This document shows, in pieces, positions 52,316-62,324 of a stretch of DNA of 64,000 nt (positions are counted from its first letter, which is position 1; each line of letters begins with the position of its first letter). This stretch comes from Persicitalea jodogahamensis. Its GTDB lineage: Bacteria; Bacteroidota; Bacteroidia; Cytophagales; Spirosomataceae. The notes below the pieces were generated by a model, which was not told the origin of the DNA, did no database searches, and saw only the letters and a list, made by a program, of their open reading frames with translations. The position numbers and the translations under genes were made by a program. The stretch covers positions 310,001 through 374,000 of the forward strand of contig NZ_BMXF01000004.1 of assembly GCF_014651615.1 (NCBI RefSeq). Reading direction: 5' to 3'.

Positions 52316-54388
52316 TCAGCTGACGGTACCTCCATTCCATATGGTCTTCCCGGGTTGCAGAAACGACAGACTGCCGTCGCGGTCTTCGGCCATCAGAATC
52401 ATTCCCTGCGATTCGGTGCCCATCATTTTGCGTGGAGCGAGGTTTGCCAGGTAAAGTACCTGTCGTCCCGTTACTTCCTCGGGCTTGAAATGCTCGGCGA
52501 TGCCGCTCAGCACGGTACGTTGTTCGGTGCCGATGTCAAGTTTTATTTTCAGGAGTTTCTTGCTTTTGGGTACGACCTCAGCTTCCAGTACGGTCGCTAC
52601 CCGGATGTCCATTTTGGCAAAATCGTCAAACTGTATTTCGGCCCTTACCTCGGGGACATGCTTACTTTCAAGTTCGTTCATTCGTTTGGCTTCGTGGAGT
52701 TTTTCAATTTGTTTCTGAATCACATCATCTTCTATTTTCTCAAACAACAGGCTCGATTCGCCCAGTGCGTGTCCGGCCGGAAGCAAATCAGCGCGTCCAG
52801 CGTCGTGCCAGGTAGTTTTTTCAGCTCCTAACTGTTTGTTGATTTTAGCAGCCGTAAACGGCAGAAAGGGTTCGGTTACGATCGCCAGCGAGGCCGTGAT
52901 TTGCAGCGCGATATTCATGATCGTATCCACGCGGCGGTCGGTGCTGCCGTCGGTATCGGTCTTGATGGCGTGCCAGGGTTGGGTTTCGGCCAGGTACTTG
53001 TTGCCTAATCGGGCCAAATCCATAACAAGCGTCAGCCCTTCGCGGAAGCGGTAATTTTCCAGCGCGTCGGCGATGCGAGCGGGAAAGGCGGCCAGTTCGT
53101 CCAAGGTACTTTGATCTATTTCCTGCAATTCGCTTACCGAAGGTACTTTGCCTTCGCAGAATTTCTGCGTCAGGATCATGGCACGGTTTACGAAATTACC
53201 AAATACCCCCACCAATTCGCTGTTATTGCGGGTCTGGAAATCTTTCCAGGTGAACTCGCTATCCTTGGTTTCGGGGGCGTTAGCGGTAAGTACATAGCGT
53301 AGTACATCCTGCTTACCGGGGAATTCGGCCAGGTACTCGTGCAGCCACACGGCCCAGTTGCGCGAGGTCGAAATCTTGTCGCCTTCCAGATTCATGAACT
53401 CGTTGGCAGGTACCTGATCGGGTAGGATATAAGTATCTTCCGCTATCAAAGTCGCGGGGAAAATGAGACAGTGAAACACGATGTTGTCTTTCCCGATGAA
53501 ATGCACCAGCTTGGTATCATCTTCTTTCCACCATTTTTCCCAACCCGCGTCGGCGCCGTTTTTCTGCGTGAGCCAATCTTTCGTGGCCGATATATATCCA
53601 ATCGGTGCCTCGAACCACACATAAAGTACCTTGCCATCGGTGTCGGGTAGGGGTACTTTGATGCCCCAGTCCAGGTCGCGGGTCATGGCGCGGGGTTTCA
53701 GGCCTTCTTTCAGCCACGACTGGCATTGACCCAGCACGTTGGTTTTCCACTCGGGATGACTGTCGATGTACTCCTGAATTTGAGGCTGCATCGTGTCTAA
53801 AGGCAAAAACCAGTTGGTGGTAGCCTTCAAAACGGGTTGCGCGCCAGAGAGTGTGGATCGTGGTTCGATGAGTTCCGTCGGACTGAGCGTAGAGCCGCAA
53901 CGTTCGCACTGATCGCCGTAGGCGTTGGGATTCGAACAGACCGGACAAGTACCCACGATGTATCGGTCAGCCAGGAATTGCTGCGCTGTTTCGTCGTAGT
54001 ATTGTTCGGTGGTTTCTTCAATAAAACCTCCTTTTTCGTACAGATCTTTAAAAATTTCCTGCGACGTTTCGTGATGGACGGGCTTGCTGGTGCGCGAGTA
54101 CACATCGAACGAAATACCCAACTCAGCGAATGAATCGGCGATTTGGGTATAGTACTTGTCCACGACCTGTTGTGGTGTCACGCCTTCCTTCTTGGCGCGG
54201 ATCGTGATGGGTACCCCGTGTTCATCGGTACCGCTGATGAAGGCGACATCCGCGCCTTTGGAGCGCAGGTATCGCACATAAATATCCGCCGGGATGTAGC
54301 AACCCGCCAAATGGCCGATGTGAATGGGGCCATTGGCGTAGATGAGGGCGGCGGTAACGGTATAGCGTTGGGGATTGGTCAATGACAT
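52316..54388 (-). CDS. metG: Methionyl-tRNA synthetase
   Basis: A 690-residue class I synthetase that charges tRNA-Met. Catalytic GPIHIGHL (HIGH) near residue 17, zinc knuckle [18 protein letters not shown] (about 147-165), and GDKISTS (KMSKS equivalent) near residue 340 are present. The C-terminal tRNA-binding OB-fold (about 590-690, [20 protein letters not shown]) follows the anticodon domain. The gene carries seven copies of the AAGTACC/GGTACTT word. A -7 box is at 54441-54448. Confidence 0.97.
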   Translation of the reverse strand: MSLTNPQRYTVTAALIYANGPIHIGHLAGCYIPADIYVRYLRSKGADVAFISGTDEHGVPITIRAKKEGVTPQQVVDKYYTQIADSFAELGISFDVYSRTSKPVHHETSQEIFKDLYEKGGFIEETTEQYYDETAQQFLADRYIVGTCPVCSNPNAYGDQCERCGSTLSPTELIEPRSTLSGAQPVLKATTNWFLPLDTMQPQIQEYIDSHPEWKTNVLGQCQSWLKEGLKPRAMTRDLDWGIKVPLPDTDGKVLYVWFEAPIGYISATKDWLTQKNGADAGWEKWWKEDDTKLVHFIGKDNIVFHCLIFPATLIAEDTYILPDQVPANEFMNLEGDKISTSRNWAVWLHEYLAEFPGKQDVLRYVLTANAPETKDSEFTWKDFQTRNNSELVGVFGNFVNRAMILTQKFCEGKVPSVSELQEIDQSTLDELAAFPARIADALENYRFREGLTLVMDLARLGNKYLAETQPWHAIKTDTDGSTDRRVDTIMNIALQITASLAIVTEPFLPFTAAKINKQLGAEKTTWHDAGRADLLPAGHALGESSLLFEKIEDDVIQKQIEKLHEAKRMNELESKHVPEVRAEIQFDDFAKMDIRVATVLEAEVVPKSKKLLKIKLDIGTEQRTVLSGIAEHFKPEEVTGRQVLYLANLAPRKMMGTESQGMILMAEDRDGSLSFLQPGKTIWNGGTVS

Positions 54389-54440
54389 ATTCAGGGAACA
54401 AGTAAAATCGATAGCGGTTAGATAACAAAGACTAGTTCCG

Positions 54441-54448
54441 CAAAATTA
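54441..54448 (-). promoter_or_regulatory. -7 box of metG
   Basis: TAATTTTG on the minus strand matches TAnnTTTG, 53 bases upstream of the start codon. Confidence 0.4.
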
Positions 54449-54510
54449 GTAAAAAGCGGCTGTGTGCGGTATGAATTATAATTTACCGATTACTATAGCG
54501 CCGATAGGTC

Positions 54511-54575
54511 CTCAGGACGAGTTCTGTACCTTTCATTAGTAGAGCCAAACAGGACTCGCCCGTTCTGGTCCTGAG
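54511..54575. repeat. Bulged inverted repeat upstream of metG
   Basis: Two stems nest: CTCAGGAC with GTCCTGAG (54511-54518/54568-54575) and GAGTTCTGT with ACAGGACTC (54519-54527/54549-54557, one G-T pair). A 10-base bulge lies on the right side. It could form an RNA hairpin on either strand. No terminator T-tract follows. Confidence 0.5.
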
Positions 54576-54744
54576 CACGAAGACTGCGCCCGTGTTTTCT
54601 AAAACGGCGGGTGCTGGTTTGAATGGGAAAGGCAAGGCGTGATTTAATCAGTCAGAAAACTTCTTTCCAGAAAAAATGGAAATTTGAGTTTGATACAAAA
54701 AGGTACTTGGTGTAGTGCACACTTGATAAGTGCGCTCGACCGTA

Positions 54745-56040
54745 TTAACTCGTTTTCTTGTCAATCTCCTCCTTGGTGACAAACCTGAGATTATCCGTCA
54801 GTATATCCTCTGTCTCCTCCAAATGTCCGAAGGCGTAGTTCATTTTTGCCCGGTCGAAATCGTTTTCATTGTTGGCGATCCAGATGGTAGCCACGCCATT
54901 GCCGATGAAATTGGTGATGGCCCGGGCTTCGGACATGAAGCGGTCTACACCAAGCAACAAGGCCAGTCCTTCCAGCGGAATAACCTTGATGGCTGTCAAG
55001 GTAGAGGCTAATACTACAAAGCCGCTACCCGTGACTCCTGCTGCGCCTTTGGAGGTGACCATCAGGATGCCGATGATTGTAAACATCTGCGCTAGTGACA
55101 ATTCCACACCGTATACCTGCGCCAGGAAAATGGTGGCCATCGATAAATATATTGTCGTGCCGTCGAGATTGAAAGAATAGCCCGCCGGAACTACCAGCCC
55201 GACGATGGGCTTGGAGCAGCCCATCCTTTCGAGCTTTTCCATGAGCGATGGCAGCCCCGCCTCCGAGGATGAAGTACCGAGTACAATCAGCAGCTCCTCG
55301 CGGATGTAGTTTAGGTACTTCATCAGGCTGATCTTGTAATAACGCAGTATGAAATACAGGACTATGAAAATGAACAGCCCCATGGTAGTGTATACCGTAA
55401 GCATTAACTTGCCCAGCGGCAAGAGGGTCTTGATTCCGTACTTTCCGATAGTGAATGCCATCCCCCCAAACGCTCCGATGGGCGCAAACAACATCACAAA
55501 ATGAAGTGCTTTGAAAACGTATTTGGATAAATAATTAAGTACATCCAAAATCCGTTGCTTGGCATTGTACTTACTAAGGAAAATGCCAAAGGCAATTGAA
55601 AATAGAAGTACCTGAATGGTTAAGTTGTTCTTGAAGAATTCCCACCAGCTGAAACCTTTTTCGGCTTCCTGGGCAAATTTTGAAACATCACCTGTTGCTG
55701 TAGCGTCGCCCGTCAGGCTGGTGGTAACCACGCCATCACCAGGGCGTATCAGGTAGGCTACCGCCACTCCGATGATCAGGGCAAAAGTAGTGACGACCTC
55801 AAAATACAGCAAAGCCTTTCCGCCTACCTTGCCTACTTTTTTCAAATCGCCCATTCCGCTTATTCCCAAAGAAATGGTGAGGAAGATGATAGGGTTAATG
55901 AACAACTTTACAATATCGATAAAGCCCGTACCGAGTGGTCGCATCCGTTGCCCGGCATCTGGATAAAAGTGACCAAGTAAAGCTCCGGTTGCGATAGCGG
56001 TTAGTACCCAAAAGGTCAGGTTGGTGAAGAGTTTTTTCAT
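54745..56040 (-). CDS. Dicarboxylate/amino acid:cation symporter (DAACS family)
   Basis: A 431-residue glutamate/dicarboxylate transporter of the GltP/DctA type. Hydrophobic segments, the serine-rich hairpin (LGTSSSEAGLPSLMEKLERMG) and the NLDGTTIYLSMATIFLAQVYG TM7 region with the SKGAAGVTGSGFVVLASTL hairpin are conserved; the last segment FIGNGVATIWIANNEND carries the substrate-binding residues, although the usual N-x-x-D pattern is altered. Probable substrates are glutamate, aspartate or C4-dicarboxylates. Standing alone with a wide upstream region. Confidence 0.92.
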   Translation of the reverse strand: MKKLFTNLTFWVLTAIATGALLGHFYPDAGQRMRPLGTGFIDIVKLFINPIIFLTISLGISGMGDLKKVGKVGGKALLYFEVVTTFALIIGVAVAYLIRPGDGVVTTSLTGDATATGDVSKFAQEAEKGFSWWEFFKNNLTIQVLLFSIAFGIFLSKYNAKQRILDVLNYLSKYVFKALHFVMLFAPIGAFGGMAFTIGKYGIKTLLPLGKLMLTVYTTMGLFIFIVLYFILRYYKISLMKYLNYIREELLIVLGTSSSEAGLPSLMEKLERMGCSKPIVGLVVPAGYSFNLDGTTIYLSMATIFLAQVYGVELSLAQMFTIIGILMVTSKGAAGVTGSGFVVLASTLTAIKVIPLEGLALLLGVDRFMSEARAITNFIGNGVATIWIANNENDFDRAKMNYAFGHLEETEDILTDNLRFVTKEEIDKKTS

Positions 56041-56203
56041 GAAAGGTTTGAATCAAAAAGTGCTTTTGCTGCTGGAATTCGATTGTTTTGAGCTTGCGAC
56101 CTCCACCAAAGAACGAGATAAACCCCAGCATTTCAAAAATAGCCATTAATTTCGCAATACATGCTAGCTGAACTTTGCCAGTCGGGAGACCGTTGAATTG
56201 CTT

Positions 56204-57202
56204 ATGCGAATTTTGATAACCGGGGCGACCGGACTCGTGGGCAGTGCCACTGCGAGGAGCTTTCTGGCGAAAGGGCACACCATAGTTGCCCTTCATCGTG
56301 CCAATTCCGACCGCTCCCTGGTCAATGACCTGGAAAACCAGATCCACTGGGTGGAAGGCGATATTCTGGATGTGCTATCATTGGAAAAAGCCATGGACCA
56401 GGTGGACTGTGTAGTTCACGCGGCGGCAATAGTCTCATTTGTGCCACGCGACGAGGCTGACATGTATAAGGTCAATGTTGAAGGAACAGCTAATGTGGTC
56501 AATGTCTGTTTAAAAAAGGGCATTCGCAAATTGTGCCATGTCAGCAGCGTTGCTGCATTAGGAAGACCAGATCCACGGTTAATTGAAGATCAGTCACGTA
56601 TAGTCATCGACGAAACCCAGCGCTGGACCGATTCTCCCAATAATTCAGCGTATGCCAAATCAAAGTACCTGGCGGAGCTGGAAGTATGGCGCGGAATTGC
56701 GGAGGGCCTGCCTGCCGTGATCGTGAATCCTTCCCTGATTCTGGGCGAGGGTGACTGGCATAAAAGCAGCACCCAATTGTTCAAGTATGTGTATGATGGC
56801 AAACCATTCTATACTGTCGGAACGGTCAATTTTGTAGATGTGCGTGACATCGCGGAAGCGGTCGTTAAATTGACAATGTCAGACATCGAAAATGAACGAT
56901 ATGTTCTGAGTGCTGGTACGACTACCTATCAGCAGCTATTTTCGGTTATTGCATCGGCACTTGGCAGAAAACCGCCCCATATCAAGGTTGGACCAGGGCT
57001 GGCTGCTATAATCTGGCGGGTGGAAGCCATGCGTTCCTGGTTAACGGGAAGTCGCCCGTTGATCACAAAAGATACCGCCCGATCAGCCGCGCACCATTTT
57101 GAATATGATAGTGCCAAAATTAAGAGAGACTTGTCTTTTGATTTTCAGCCGCTTGATAAAACGGTGAAACGCGTCAGCGAAAGTTTTTTGACCGCAAAAT
57201 GA
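56204..57202 (+). CDS. NAD-dependent epimerase/dehydratase family protein
   Basis: A 332-residue extended SDR. Rossmann motif GATGLVGS (about 6-13), catalytic YxxxK as YAKSK (about 149-153, in NSAYAKSKYLAE) and preceding Ser (VSSVAAL). I use the ATG at 56204; a TTG two codons earlier is possible. The nearest annotated relatives are dihydroflavonol-4-reductase/nucleoside-diphosphate-sugar epimerase-like proteins, so the substrate is uncertain. It is divergent from the symporter gene and precedes the TPR gene by 85 bases. Confidence 0.85.
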   Translation: MRILITGATGLVGSATARSFLAKGHTIVALHRANSDRSLVNDLENQIHWVEGDILDVLSLEKAMDQVDCVVHAAAIVSFVPRDEADMYKVNVEGTANVVNVCLKKGIRKLCHVSSVAALGRPDPRLIEDQSRIVIDETQRWTDSPNNSAYAKSKYLAELEVWRGIAEGLPAVIVNPSLILGEGDWHKSSTQLFKYVYDGKPFYTVGTVNFVDVRDIAEAVVKLTMSDIENERYVLSAGTTTYQQLFSVIASALGRKPPHIKVGPGLAAIIWRVEAMRSWLTGSRPLITKDTARSAAHHFEYDSAKIKRDLSFDFQPLDKTVKRVSESFLTAK

Positions 57203-57287
57203 GGTCGGCAAGAGATTTATTACTAACTTTCTTCTATCAAAATGGCGTAGAGGCATTTTTGCCGCCTGATTTAACCCTTTCTGTGTA

Positions 57288-58694
57288 ATGGAACAGGATT
57301 TTGACGAACGAAAAAATTATATGAAGGAAACAATCCGTCGCTTCGAACGGATGCTTCAGACAGAAGAGCTGGAGTTCTTCGATTTGGATGCCTACGAGCA
57401 GGTCGCCGAGCATTATCTGGACAAAGGCGAGTGGGATAAAGCCATTAAGGCCTGCAATCTGGGATTGGAGAATTATCCTTACTCGCTCGAACTAATGCTG
57501 AGCAAATCGCAGCTTTACGCCAACCGTGCAGATTACGAATCAGCCTTGGAATTACTTGAAAAAGCTGCCCTCTTTCATCCTGGTGATACGGAGGTACTTT
57601 TCATGCAGGGGGCTGTGTTCAATCTGATGGGTGATTTTGAACAGTCGCTTCGTATTCTGGAAGGAATGCTCGATACTGCCGAAGAAGCGGATGAGATTTA
57701 CTACCAGATCGGCCAGACGTACCAGAACTGGGGTAAGTTCGAGGAAGCGGTGGACAGCTATAAAAAATCCATCGCCATTAACCTTGATAATGAATACGCC
57801 TTTTATGAGCTGGCTCATTGTCTAGACATGCTTTCTCAACTGGATACTCATCTTGACTACTATCAAAGTTTGGTGGACCGCGATCCGTATTCCCACCATG
57901 CCTGGTACAATTTGGGAATAGCGTACAGTAAACTGGAGCGATTCGAGGAATCGATTCAGGCGTACGACTATGCTACTTTGGTAAAAGAGGATTTCGCATC
58001 GGCCTATTTCAACATGGCCAACTCCTTTATGAATACCGAGGACTTTGAGAGTGCCAAATTTAACTATCACAAGGCTATTGAACTGGAAGGAAAGCAGCCC
58101 GAAACCTGCTGCTGCCTGGGAGCTTGCTACGAACGGCTGGGCCAGTTTGAAACAGCAGCCAGTCATTACAGGGATGCGGTCAAACTCGACAGCGAGTGGG
58201 ACGACGGCTGGTATGGTCTGGGGATCTGCATGAGTGAGATGAGCCGCTGGCATGAAGCCGTTGGGTTCCTGCGCCGCGCCATCAAAATTACCGAACTTAA
58301 CCCGGATTACTGGCTGGCGCTGGCTGAAACCGAATATCGTCTTGGCAATGTAGTTTCGGCTTTCGAGGCTTTTGAGAAATCGGCCGAGATTGAGCCTGGC
58401 GACCCTGAGGTGTGGCTCAAATGGTCACTAGTGCTTTTTGATCAGGGAAACTACTCACGTGCGTGTGACTTGCTCTCTGCTGCTGTGGACGAGATTCCCG
58501 AAGATGCTGATTTATATTATCGCCTGTGTGTCTACCTGATTCATGGGGGAGAATACCGTGAGGCACTCCTCAACCTTGAAATCGCCTTGACGCTCAACTA
58601 CGAGGCTCACATTCAGCTGTTTGATTTTTTTCCTGAATTGGAAAAACAAAAGGCTCTTTACCGAATTATTGAGCAGTACCGTCAGAAGAACTAA
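57288..58694 (+). CDS. Tetratricopeptide repeat protein
   Basis: A 468-residue protein made of about 12 consecutive TPR units of 34 residues, from about residue 35 to the C-terminus. Examples are AYEQVAEHYLDKGEWDKAIKACNLGLENYP, IYYQIGQTYQNWGKFEEAVDSYKKSIAI and AWYNLGIAYSKLERFEESIQAYDYA. No signal peptide or membrane segment, so it is cytosolic. It is probably a scaffold for protein interactions; partners are unknown. The exonuclease gene follows 55 bases downstream. Confidence 0.9.
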   Translation: MEQDFDERKNYMKETIRRFERMLQTEELEFFDLDAYEQVAEHYLDKGEWDKAIKACNLGLENYPYSLELMLSKSQLYANRADYESALELLEKAALFHPGDTEVLFMQGAVFNLMGDFEQSLRILEGMLDTAEEADEIYYQIGQTYQNWGKFEEAVDSYKKSIAINLDNEYAFYELAHCLDMLSQLDTHLDYYQSLVDRDPYSHHAWYNLGIAYSKLERFEESIQAYDYATLVKEDFASAYFNMANSFMNTEDFESAKFNYHKAIELEGKQPETCCCLGACYERLGQFETAASHYRDAVKLDSEWDDGWYGLGICMSEMSRWHEAVGFLRRAIKITELNPDYWLALAETEYRLGNVVSAFEAFEKSAEIEPGDPEVWLKWSLVLFDQGNYSRACDLLSAAVDEIPEDADLYYRLCVYLIHGGEYREALLNLEIALTLNYEAHIQLFDFFPELEKQKALYRIIEQYRQKN

Positions 58695-58749
58695 ATTCCG
58701 GTCATTCGACTGTCTTTCATTCAGCCCGTGAGGCTGTAAATGTATACCG

Positions 58750-59343
58750 ATGCCTTTTCTAGTAATGGACATTGAAATGTCCGGCCCCGACCCTGGATGG
58801 AACGAGATAATTCAGCTTGGTGCTGAATTGTTTGATGATAGCTGGAATGCTCTGGGCACCTACCTCACCAATGTTTATCCTGAGAATGTGGAGGCGTTTA
58901 CGGCCAGCGCAGAGGAAGTACATGGGCTATCTCTGGACGCGCTGGAAGACGCCCCAATGATTTATGATGTAATACCGGAATTTGAGCAATGGATCAAATC
59001 CAAAACCCATGGCGCTCCCCTGCACCAAACGGTGATCTGTGGGCAAAGCGTGATCTATGACATCAACTTTCTACGATTCGCCTATTCGAACGAGAAAATG
59101 CGGTGGCCATATTCCAACAAAATGCTGGATTTGCATACCGTGTCCTACTTGTATTTCATGATCCTGGAAAAGAACGGACGCAAAGTACCCCGCTCACTTA
59201 GTTTAGGCGCAGTATCAGGTTTTTTTGGCTTTGAGCGCGAGGAAGAGACCCATAACGCACTTGAAGATGCGGAGCTTACAGCAAAATGCTTGAAAGAGAT
59301 ATTCGGGCGATTGGATGATCTGAAAGTTCAGGATAACTCCTGA
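58750..59343 (+). CDS. DEDDh 3'-5' exonuclease (RNase T/DnaQ superfamily)
   Basis: A 197-residue nuclease. ExoI is VMDIEMSG (D7, E9), ExoII CGQSVIYDINFLRFAY with the conserved Asp, and ExoIII HNALEDAELT with His and Asp, so the active site is complete. It is longer than the polymerase III-type domain and lacks fused domains. It acts on RNA or DNA 3' ends; which one is not clear. It ends 2 bases from the convergent GH113-like gene. Confidence 0.85.
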   Translation: MPFLVMDIEMSGPDPGWNEIIQLGAELFDDSWNALGTYLTNVYPENVEAFTASAEEVHGLSLDALEDAPMIYDVIPEFEQWIKSKTHGAPLHQTVICGQSVIYDINFLRFAYSNEKMRWPYSNKMLDLHTVSYLYFMILEKNGRKVPRSLSLGAVSGFFGFEREEETHNALEDAELTAKCLKEIFGRLDDLKVQDNS

Positions 59344-59345
59344 GT

Positions 59346-60383
59346 TCAAAAGTTTTCCTGGAAGTATTTCTCAAGTACCTTTTCAGCCTCCTTGTTTTGG
59401 GGTGAAAAAGGGTCCCTCGCCCGCTCCCCCTGTCCTAGGCCCGGAAACCACTTCCAGACGAAGCCTCCTGCCATCCAATCCTGTTTCCAGACTTCTTGAA
59501 AAAAAGCCTCGTACGTTCTTGCCTGAAGTAGTTCATTGGCGGGTCTGTCCCGATCACTCTCCCAGGGGCGACGGGCCGCAAAATCGCTGCTCATATAGCC
59601 AAATTCAGTAAAAAGAATTGGCTTTTGAACCTTGGATGAATATTTCTCCAGAGCCTTCAAATGAGGTTTCCAGCCGTTTTTTAAAGTGACGACATCAGGT
59701 GATTGCTCGTCGGAAAGGGGGAAGTAGGCATCTATTCCCACATAGTCCAGTTCGTTCCAAAAAGGGACGTCCTGGTAGACATCCCAGTTCTCGGCGTAGG
59801 TTAGTTTTCCTTTGTATATCTTTTTTATATCGCGAATGATCTGAAACCAGAATTGCGGACGCCTTTTAACGAATGTCTGCATCTCAGTGGCGATGCAGTA
59901 CAAATCTACCTCGGTACTGTCGGCCACCCGGGCAAAATCCAACAGGTACTCTCCGAATCCTTTTTCGAAAGTTTGCCATTCTGCTTCTGTCGCCAACTCG
60001 AAATGACCGGTGAATGTGCCGCGTCCTATCCACATATGGGGTTTCAGCATCACCTTCAAACCCCGGTCGTGAGCCATCTGCACACAATGCGCCACGCCGC
60101 GGGGCGATTCGCCCCACCATTTCCACTCGTTGTCTTTCACATACACAAAGTCTGCCGTGCCTTCCCGGGTATAGCCGTAAGGCATCAGCGCCACCCACTC
60201 AGCGTTAATCTGCTTGACGGGTTGATACGTCGTAGCTTCTAACGAATCGCGAGGCGCCACGAACGCCACTCCCTTAAGTTTTTCCCCGCCGTACCTATAA
60301 GCCTTGTCGGAAGACACCGAAGTGCAGGAAAAAAGGTTTCCAAAGAGAACAGATAGTAAAAACGGAAAAAGGGTGTTTTTCAT
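59346..60383 (-). CDS. GH113-like glycoside hydrolase lipoprotein
   Basis: A 345-residue TIM-barrel hydrolase with signal peptide and lipobox (LFSC, Cys20). The core has YCIATEMQTF with the acid/base Glu (about 180), YVGIDAYFPLS, and PILFTEFGYMS with the nucleophile Glu (about 265), matching GH113 beta-mannanase-like enzymes. The ATG overlaps the isomerase stop by 4 bases (ATGA), so the two are coupled. It probably acts outside the cytoplasm on a mannose-rich glycan. Confidence 0.82.
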   Translation of the reverse strand: MKNTLFPFLLSVLFGNLFSCTSVSSDKAYRYGGEKLKGVAFVAPRDSLEATTYQPVKQINAEWVALMPYGYTREGTADFVYVKDNEWKWWGESPRGVAHCVQMAHDRGLKVMLKPHMWIGRGTFTGHFELATEAEWQTFEKGFGEYLLDFARVADSTEVDLYCIATEMQTFVKRRPQFWFQIIRDIKKIYKGKLTYAENWDVYQDVPFWNELDYVGIDAYFPLSDEQSPDVVTLKNGWKPHLKALEKYSSKVQKPILFTEFGYMSSDFAARRPWESDRDRPANELLQARTYEAFFQEVWKQDWMAGGFVWKWFPGLGQGERARDPFSPQNKEAEKVLEKYFQENF

Positions 60384-61306
60384 CCTAAAAACTGATTGAC
60401 ATAGTTCCGGCTGGTGAGGATGGCCGATTTGACGTCGGTAATGTTTGCTTCATAAGCCTTATCTTCCACCTCTATTACGACCGGCCCCCGGTACCGGACA
60501 TCAGTCAGTGCAGCGAAAAAGCCCCGCCAGTTTACATCGCCCAGCCCAGGTAGTTTAGGAGAATGGTACTCCAAGGGATTGGCCAAAATACCGACCTGAT
60601 CAAGCTTGTCTTTATATACTCTGACGTCCTTCAAATGAATATGATGAAGCCGGTCCTTGAACTGGTAAATGGGCTTTACCTCATCCATCATCTGCCAGAC
60701 CATGTGCGAGGGGTCGTAATTTAGTCCGAAGCAGCGACTTGGAATTATTTCAAACATTTTGGTCCATACTGCCGGGCTGATGGCCAGGTTTTTACCACCG
60801 GGCCATTCGTCATTGGTAAAAAACATGGGGCAATTCTCAATCGCGATTTTAATATTATTTTCCTCTGCCACTTTCACGATCCCCGGCCACACGTCGGCAA
60901 AGGTTTTAAGGTTGTCAGCGATGTTTTTGGCGGGGTCCCGGCCAATAAATGTCGTGACGACGGGTACGTTCAGTTTTGCCGCCGCCCGAATCAGCTCTTT
61001 AATGTGATCAATGCCAGGTTCTGATTTTTTTGGATCGGGATCTAGCGGATTAGGGTAGTAACCCAAGGCCGAAATACTCACATTTGCACTACGAAGGATA
61101 TAATGAATATCGTTGATTTTACGCTCATCCAGATTATGGATATCGATATGGGACACGCCAGCGTACCGGCGGCTGTCATCATTGTCGCGGGGCCAGCACA
61201 TTACCTCCACGCAGCCAAATCCATGGTGGGCCGCAAAGTTTACGGTATGCTCCAGATTGAAGTCTGCAAGTATTGCACTGTTAATTCCTAGTTTCAGCAT
61301 TTCCAT
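60380..61306 (-). CDS. Sugar phosphate isomerase/epimerase (TIM barrel)
   Basis: A 308-residue cytosolic TIM barrel without signal peptide. Metal-site motifs are VEVMCWP, IAIENCPMF, LNYDPSHMVWQM, HHIHLKDVRVY and VVIEVEDKAYEA, giving the E-D-H-E ligands typical of the xylose isomerase-like family. It is translated just before the GH113-like lipoprotein gene, and the two stop/start codons overlap. Both likely handle the same sugar, with hydrolysis outside and isomerisation inside; the sugar is unknown. Confidence 0.85.
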   Translation of the reverse strand: MEMLKLGINSAILADFNLEHTVNFAAHHGFGCVEVMCWPRDNDDSRRYAGVSHIDIHNLDERKINDIHYILRSANVSISALGYYPNPLDPDPKKSEPGIDHIKELIRAAAKLNVPVVTTFIGRDPAKNIADNLKTFADVWPGIVKVAEENNIKIAIENCPMFFTNDEWPGGKNLAISPAVWTKMFEIIPSRCFGLNYDPSHMVWQMMDEVKPIYQFKDRLHHIHLKDVRVYKDKLDQVGILANPLEYHSPKLPGLGDVNWRGFFAALTDVRYRGPVVIEVEDKAYEANITDVKSAILTSRNYVNQFLG

Positions 61307-61541
61307 TATTTATTTTGGGCAATTTGTTAGTAATCTCGGTAAAAACTGTTGATTATCCGAATCTGTAAGGTAAGAAGGAAAAGCATATTCGGTAAGCTTT
61401 TTGAGCAAAGATCGTCCGGGCAATCCAAGGAGCCATCCACGCCCTACACCGCTCGTCCTAATCCAATAGTGGAAAAACGGTCCGGGTTTTGTAATATTGA
61501 CAGGTAAATTTAATGTCGCATCTACTTGATTCAGCAATATT

Positions 61542-62240
61542 ATGGCCGAAAATGAGAAAAGCCTGGGCAGGAAACTTCTGAGCTTTTTTATTAAAGACCC
61601 GGAAGATATTCGTCCTGCCCCCAGGCCATCATCTGCCACGAAGGCAAGTGGTCCGATACCCGCTCAGCCGGAAATTGTCAACAAACCAGAAAGTGCACCA
61701 ATCTCGGCCACCGCTGAGGTTGACCGTAAGTTCGTTGAGCATTTTGCTGAGTTATTGGAGAAAGCCAACCTTCCCGGCCCTGACTATTTTGAATTCAAGC
61801 AGTCGCTGAAAAGTATGGAAGGGTTGGGACTGAGCGAAGAGAAGCAGTTTCAGGCCTCCTGGGCGAGCTTTAAGGCGATGGCATTAGGCATTACCGATAC
61901 CTCGGTACTTACATCATCGGCAAACCATTATGGGAATGTGCTGAACAAAGACCGGGAAAGTTTTTTGAAAGATGTCGAAAAGGCCATCGATGATCGGATT
62001 GGAAGCTTGAAGCAGGAATCCAAAAAATTGCATGATAACAATACAAGCTATTCCCAGCAGATTTTGGATCTCCAAAAGAAGATTGATGAAAATAACGGGC
62101 GCCTGGACAAGATTAATGATGAAGTACAGGAGCAAACCGAAAAAATAAATAGCAGCCGCGCCAGTTTCGATCTTACCTACCAGAGTATGGTGGACCAAAT
62201 CAATGCGGATATAGAGAAGATAAACAGGTACTTAAAATAA
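61542..62240 (+). CDS. Coiled-coil protein, first gene of the three-gene membrane cluster
   Basis: A 232-residue soluble protein. A basic/hydrophobic start (SLGRKLLSFFIKD) leads to a Pro/Ala linker (about 20-55), a helical domain (about 60-140, KFVEHFAELLEKANLPGPDYFEFKQSLKSMEG) and a long coiled coil (about 140-232). I recognise no family. The helical region between 60 and 130 is well structured by pattern. The next gene encodes a two-TM coiled-coil protein 84 bases downstream. Confidence 0.7.
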   Translation: MAENEKSLGRKLLSFFIKDPEDIRPAPRPSSATKASGPIPAQPEIVNKPESAPISATAEVDRKFVEHFAELLEKANLPGPDYFEFKQSLKSMEGLGLSEEKQFQASWASFKAMALGITDTSVLTSSANHYGNVLNKDRESFLKDVEKAIDDRIGSLKQESKKLHDNNTSYSQQILDLQKKIDENNGRLDKINDEVQEQTEKINSSRASFDLTYQSMVDQINADIEKINRYLK

Positions 62241-62324
62241 TAGTCAATGGGGAACGGGCTTCGGACATCGCCAATTCTCCTGAAATAATTCTGATTGTCC
62301 GCTTTTAACTTAACAACCAAAAAA

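Larger units (their letters stand above)
54389..54744. other. Gene-free stretch between metG and the symporter gene
   Basis: No coding frame in 356 bases. It contains the metG -7 box, a bulged inverted repeat at 54511-54575 and one AAGTACC-type word at 54702. Nothing else is recognisable. Confidence 0.55.

Noticed and set aside
53517-53948. Open frame of 143 codons inside metG
   Set aside because: Arg/His-rich shadow frame of the highly conserved synthetase.
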